From the NCBI RefSeq assembly GCF_046244385.1, contig NZ_CP176366.1:124001-188000 (forward strand): a stretch of 64,000 bases of DNA. Reading direction: 5' to 3'. Of the stretch, positions 61,174 through 64,000 are shown one piece after another. The stretch comes from Methanospirillum stamsii. Its GTDB lineage: Archaea; Halobacteriota; Methanomicrobia; Methanomicrobiales; Methanospirillaceae. Position 1 is the first letter of the stretch. The number at the start of each line of letters is the position of its first letter. Under the pieces are notes generated by a model that searched no databases, had not been told where the DNA came from, and saw only the letters and a program-made list of their open reading frames with translations. A program made the translations under genes and the position numbers.

Positions 61174-62184
61174 TTAAATTTGTCCGGTAACCCATTGTAG
61201 AACAAGACTGCTGGTAGCAACGATAATCCAGAGAATACCTCCAAGGGCTATCGGCCTCCATCCGGCATCTTTCACCGCAGTTAAGGAACTACTCATCCCA
61301 ACTGCTGCCATGGCAACAGTAATACCAAAATGTGCCAGGAACTTTAAGGGGTCGTTCAGGATCTCCGGAATCAGGCCGACAGACTGCATCACTGCAGCTA
61401 CCAGGAATAACACAATGAATGGTGGAACTAAACGGTACCATTTTGTGCAATCCCGATCTTCTGGTGGAACATTCCGGTTCTGGAACCAGCTTTGAAAGAT
61501 TGCCAGAGGAACAATGGCAAGAGTCCGGGTAAGTTTTACCACTACTGCATATGAGGTTGCGAGTGCCCCATATACCGTAGCAGCAGCCATTACTGAAGAT
61601 GTGTCATTAACTGCAGTACCTGCCCAAAGTCCGAACGCTTCCTGGGAGAGACCTAACATATGACCCAATATGGGAAAAAGAACTGCACCGAGGACATTGT
61701 AGAGAATAATAACAGTAATAGAAATTGCAATAGCAGGACCGGATGCCTTCATAACAACACTCATAGTTGCAATGGCAGATGCACCACAAATTGCAGTGCC
61801 ATAGGTAACAAGTGAACGTGTTTCATATTCAACATCCAAAATCCGGCCAATTATAAAACCACATGCAATACAAAGAACCAGAGTCCCAATCATCACCGGA
61901 AGACCAGAAATCCCGATTCGGGCAACCTCTGAAAGAGACATTCCAAAACCGAGAAAAACTATTGAGCCCTGTAATATTCTTTTCACTGCAAATGTTAATC
62001 CGGGCGCCCACTCTTTCCGGAGACCAAAGACCTGACCAATGATAAGACCGATTAATATTGCAACAACAGGCCCGCCTAAAATGGGAATAAGAGTTCCAAC
62101 CCACCAGGCGATAATACCAATTACTATTGGAATGATTAATCCTTTCAGAATTTCATAAATTGAAGAAAAATGAATATTAAACAT
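61174..62184 (-). CDS. YeiH/UPF0324 family putative sulfate exporter-like membrane protein
   Basis: 336 residues, about ten membrane helices. Family features include GGPVVAILIGLIIGQ, FAVKRILQGSIVFLGFGMSL, TYGTAICGASAIATMSVVMKA and GLWAGTAVNDTSSVMAAA. The annotated role as a sulfate exporter is weakly supported in this family; transport of a small anion is the most that should be said. A TATA box lies about 60 nt upstream. It is single-gene, between a hypothetical gene and SBP L. Confidence 0.9.
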   Translation of the reverse strand: MFNIHFSSIYEILKGLIIPIVIGIIAWWVGTLIPILGGPVVAILIGLIIGQVFGLRKEWAPGLTFAVKRILQGSIVFLGFGMSLSEVARIGISGLPVMIGTLVLCIACGFIIGRILDVEYETRSLVTYGTAICGASAIATMSVVMKASGPAIAISITVIILYNVLGAVLFPILGHMLGLSQEAFGLWAGTAVNDTSSVMAAATVYGALATSYAVVVKLTRTLAIVPLAIFQSWFQNRNVPPEDRDCTKWYRLVPPFIVLFLVAAVMQSVGLIPEILNDPLKFLAHFGITVAMAAVGMSSSLTAVKDAGWRPIALGGILWIIVATSSLVLQWVTGQI

Positions 62185-62244
62185 AATTTAACCTGATATT
62201 CATGAACGGAATTTCAAAAAAGCACCCTACCATATTCATTTACA

Positions 62245-62252
62245 TATATAAA
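62245..62252 (-). promoter_or_regulatory. TATA box of YeiH-family gene
   Basis: The minus strand reads TTTATATA within a purine/T-rich context, 61-68 nt before the ATG at 62184, a standard archaeal promoter distance allowing a short leader. Confidence 0.5.
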
Positions 62253-62388
62253 TAAACAGTAGTCCCTCTTCAGTTCTTATCATTGCCTTAACCAGATTAT
62301 TTATGTCTCGGACAATACTGAAATATCAACACAATATCTGTTTAAAGCCAAAAAGAAGATCAAATTTAAAAAACAAAAAATTAGATTT

Positions 62389-63474
62389 TCAGGGATACCC
62401 TGCAATGCCAACATCATCAAGATTGACATCGGTTTTCAGGTACTTAGTCAGGTATTCCTGGTATGTTTTTTCCGGCTCAAGATTCCCGAATAACTCCGGA
62501 TGGATCCATTTTGCAAGATAGGACACATAAGCCACCGGATGATTCCAGAGGAAATGATCTGCCAGGTACACCCGGTCATTTGTTATTGCTTCACTTCCGG
62601 TATAAATTTCATTAGCAAGTGTTTCTTCCCGTATCTTTTGAGCCGAGGAAATTTTATTGGCCGGATCAGTAGCTTTGAGACCGACCCATTCAGGGTAAAA
62701 CCCTTCCCAGACCTCTTTTACGATAACATCGACATCTTTGCCAATCAGCCATTCTGAATCAAACTCACTATATGGCCCTGAAATCTCCGCAGCAACATTA
62801 TTTGCACCTACAATACCAAGCAATGCATTGGCGGCAGCAAACCCTCCTCCATAGGTATAGAGTTCATCCGGAGAACTCATACCATGAGCCTGGAGAAATA
62901 CATTGGGCTTTTCAGAATCCGCTAAAGTTGAGGTTTTACTTTTAATGGGAGAAATTACCGAATCAAAAAATGCCAGGTAATCTTGTGCTGCTTCTGTATT
63001 TCCGGTTAATTTTCCAAGTTTTTCATAATTATCAGCCATCGTGTTCAGATCAAGGAAATCAAGCACAACTACCGGAATCTCAGGTTCCAGTGAATCAATA
63101 GCCTTCTGAATTCCTTCCAGATCCCAATCCTGTTTTCCAATTATCACGACATCAGGCTTTAATTCCATTAATTTTTCATAGTCCAGGTTCATATATCCTG
63201 TTTCAGCGCTGATAGCCGGAATACTTCCAGCATTCGGATAAAACCGCTCGTCACTGGACATTCCATCCCGTGCAATAACCTTGTCCCATGCCCCTACGAT
63301 CTTTACCGGATCACCTACCATGTAATATGCAAGTGTTTCAGCAGGTTTCTCAAGAGAAATTTCCCGGCCCATAGCATCGGTAAATGATATAGCCTCATCT
63401 GCCTGCACAACAGAAATCAATGCCAAAACAAGCATCATTCCGATAAAGATTTTTAAAACAACATTGTATGCCAT
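62389..63474 (-). CDS. BtuF-type orphan substrate-binding protein (SBP L)
   Basis: 361 residues. The signal peptide ends at VVQA-DEA without a lipobox. The core has FTDAMGREISLEKPAETLAY, VGAWDKVIARDGMSSD, YEKLMELKPDVVIIG, KPNVFLQAHGMSSPDEL, DSEWLIGKDVDVIV and the C-terminal LKTDVNLDDVGIAGYP. It departs from its paralogues at the ligand-proximal AAGYTPDQL segment, which reads AHGMSSPDEL here and may indicate a different ligand. It is the last recognised gene of the window; a conserved box lies 55-73 bp upstream. Confidence 0.88.
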   Translation of the reverse strand: MAYNVVLKIFIGMMLVLALISVVQADEAISFTDAMGREISLEKPAETLAYYMVGDPVKIVGAWDKVIARDGMSSDERFYPNAGSIPAISAETGYMNLDYEKLMELKPDVVIIGKQDWDLEGIQKAIDSLEPEIPVVVLDFLDLNTMADNYEKLGKLTGNTEAAQDYLAFFDSVISPIKSKTSTLADSEKPNVFLQAHGMSSPDELYTYGGGFAAANALLGIVGANNVAAEISGPYSEFDSEWLIGKDVDVIVKEVWEGFYPEWVGLKATDPANKISSAQKIREETLANEIYTGSEAITNDRVYLADHFLWNHPVAYVSYLAKWIHPELFGNLEPEKTYQEYLTKYLKTDVNLDDVGIAGYP

Positions 63475-63528
63475 TTAAACCCCTTTAATTCCCTATTACG
63501 TATGAATTTTGGTGGAAATCAACCAATA

Positions 63529-63547
63529 CCGAAAAAATTTCGGGAAC
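63529..63547. promoter_or_regulatory. Conserved upstream box before SBP L
   Basis: CCGAAAAAATTTCGGGAAC, containing the perfect dyad CCGAAA-aaa-TTTCGG, lies 55-73 bp before the SBP L start. It is the most symmetrical member of the box family. Confidence 0.5.
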
Positions 63548-63674
63548 CCAAATGTCCGGAAAATTGTAAGATATTCTCAATATTTTTTATCTTAACCAAA
63601 TTAATCGGGGATTTGTGACCTGAATGAAGTTTATTAGGTAAGAATACATCTGCACCAAACAGGTAAAAGAGATA

Positions 63675-63693
63675 TTGCACAGTAGATGTGCAA
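63675..63693. promoter_or_regulatory. Inverted repeat in terminal intergenic region
   Basis: TTGCACA-gtaga-TGTGCAA is a perfect 7-bp dyad with a 5-bp spacer, about 200 bp upstream of SBP L. The target gene is not clear. Confidence 0.35.
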
Positions 63694-63888
63694 ATAATCA
63701 TTCCCGGACAGCCGGGGATGAAAAATATGGAGGTTACTTGAAGTATATACATGCTATATTCCGGAACAGAAAGCCGAATATTTCAAGACAGACATTAGAG
63801 GAGGTGTGGCTGAACCCATAAACAGAAAATTCCCAAAACTTAAAAACCGGGATTTTTCCCTCTTTTAATGTGTTGCAAAAAGATTTTA

Positions 63889-63915
63889 AAAATAATTACA
63901 AAATGTAATTATTTT
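63889..63915. promoter_or_regulatory. 27-bp perfect AT-rich palindrome
   Basis: AAAATAATTACA, a 3-bp AAA centre, and TGTAATTATTTT form a perfect 12-bp dyad. Another ATTACA-type repeat (TTACAGTAATTACAG) follows about 25-40 bp later. It is a candidate operator for a gene beyond the window edge. Confidence 0.4.
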
Positions 63916-64000
63916 AAAGTCCAGATGCAGAGGCATTATTACAGTAATTACAGTATAGCATGATTTTCCTGGATATCCTTGAAATAATTGTTATACTTTG

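Larger units (their letters stand above)
63475..64000. other. Terminal intergenic region
   Basis: 526 bp with no convincing gene; a 77-codon minus-strand frame at 63519-63752 lies across regulatory-looking sequence and has no Shine-Dalgarno sequence. It contains the three dyads listed separately and GC-rich CCCGG-acag-CCGGG near 63704. Confidence 0.45.

Noticed and set aside
63519..63752. 77-codon minus-strand frame upstream of SBP L
   Set aside because: It lies across dyads and the SBP L control region, with no Shine-Dalgarno sequence or recognisable protein pattern.
1..64000. CRISPR array, rRNA or tRNA genes
   Set aside because: No regularly spaced repeats, rRNA-like blocks or tRNA cloverleaf candidates were noticed on reading either strand; a covariance search would be decisive.

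Overview
The window looks like chromosome from a methanogenic archaeon, most likely Methanomicrobiales (Methanospirillum or a relative). This rests on gene content and style: an FmdE-family protein, a BadF/HgdC-type dehydratase activase, a CooC-like ATPase, nitrogenase-like NifH/NifD/NifK homologues, molybdate/tungstate transport, AT-rich BRE/TATA-like promoters, T-tract terminators, and short ATGA overlaps inside operons. No rRNA, tRNA or CRISPR array was seen.

The dominant theme is uptake of a metal chelate or tetrapyrrole. Twelve substrate-binding proteins (SBPs) of the BtuF/FepB type lie in 54 kb, one of them broken. They are served by only three FecCD-type permease/ATPase pairs. (1) 9135-13004: SBP, methyltransferase, permease, ATPase. 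(2) 13087-24783: a minus-strand operon (permease, ATPase, two SBPs) diverging from a plus-strand operon (SBP, CooC-like ATPase, methyltransferase, SBP). The first SBP of the plus-strand operon is split by a 2547-bp IS21-family element with a 6-bp target duplication. (3) 35736-41966: SBP, permease, ATPase, then NifH-like, NifD-like and NifK-like proteins in one tightly overlapped operon. The other SBPs (32143, 34482, 44399, 55537, 59589, 62389) are orphans of one subfamily. Several sit beside SAM-dependent methyltransferases.

Layout. 1-8706: dehydratase activase (cut by the window edge), DGC protein, PadR regulator, TrmO-like protein, FmdE-like protein, methyltransferase, and a DrrAB-like exporter. 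9135-24783: import cores 1 and 2. 25033-31715: a heterodimeric ABC exporter-fold pair, LCM-type methyltransferase, a fragment of a duplicated ABC gene, SRPBCC protein, and ZIP metal transporter. 32143-45532: orphan SBPs, O-methyltransferases, and the nitrogenase-like import operon. 45701-50538: SMR transporter, second ABC exporter-fold pair, MarR regulator. 50688-53987: molybdate/tungstate ABC operon with an embedded TrmO-like gene. 54313-64000: methyltransferase, orphan SBPs, ICMT-like methyltransferase, IS110-family transposase, YeiH-family protein.

Working model (inference): several interchangeable, apparently soluble SBPs collect related metal-bearing ligands and feed them to shared permeases. 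The ligands are then methylated and/or reduced by the linked methyltransferases, the NifHDK-like reductase and the CooC-like metallochaperone. Repeated palindromic boxes upstream of several SBPs suggest common control. The operon at 35736-41966 is the best candidate for an undescribed system.
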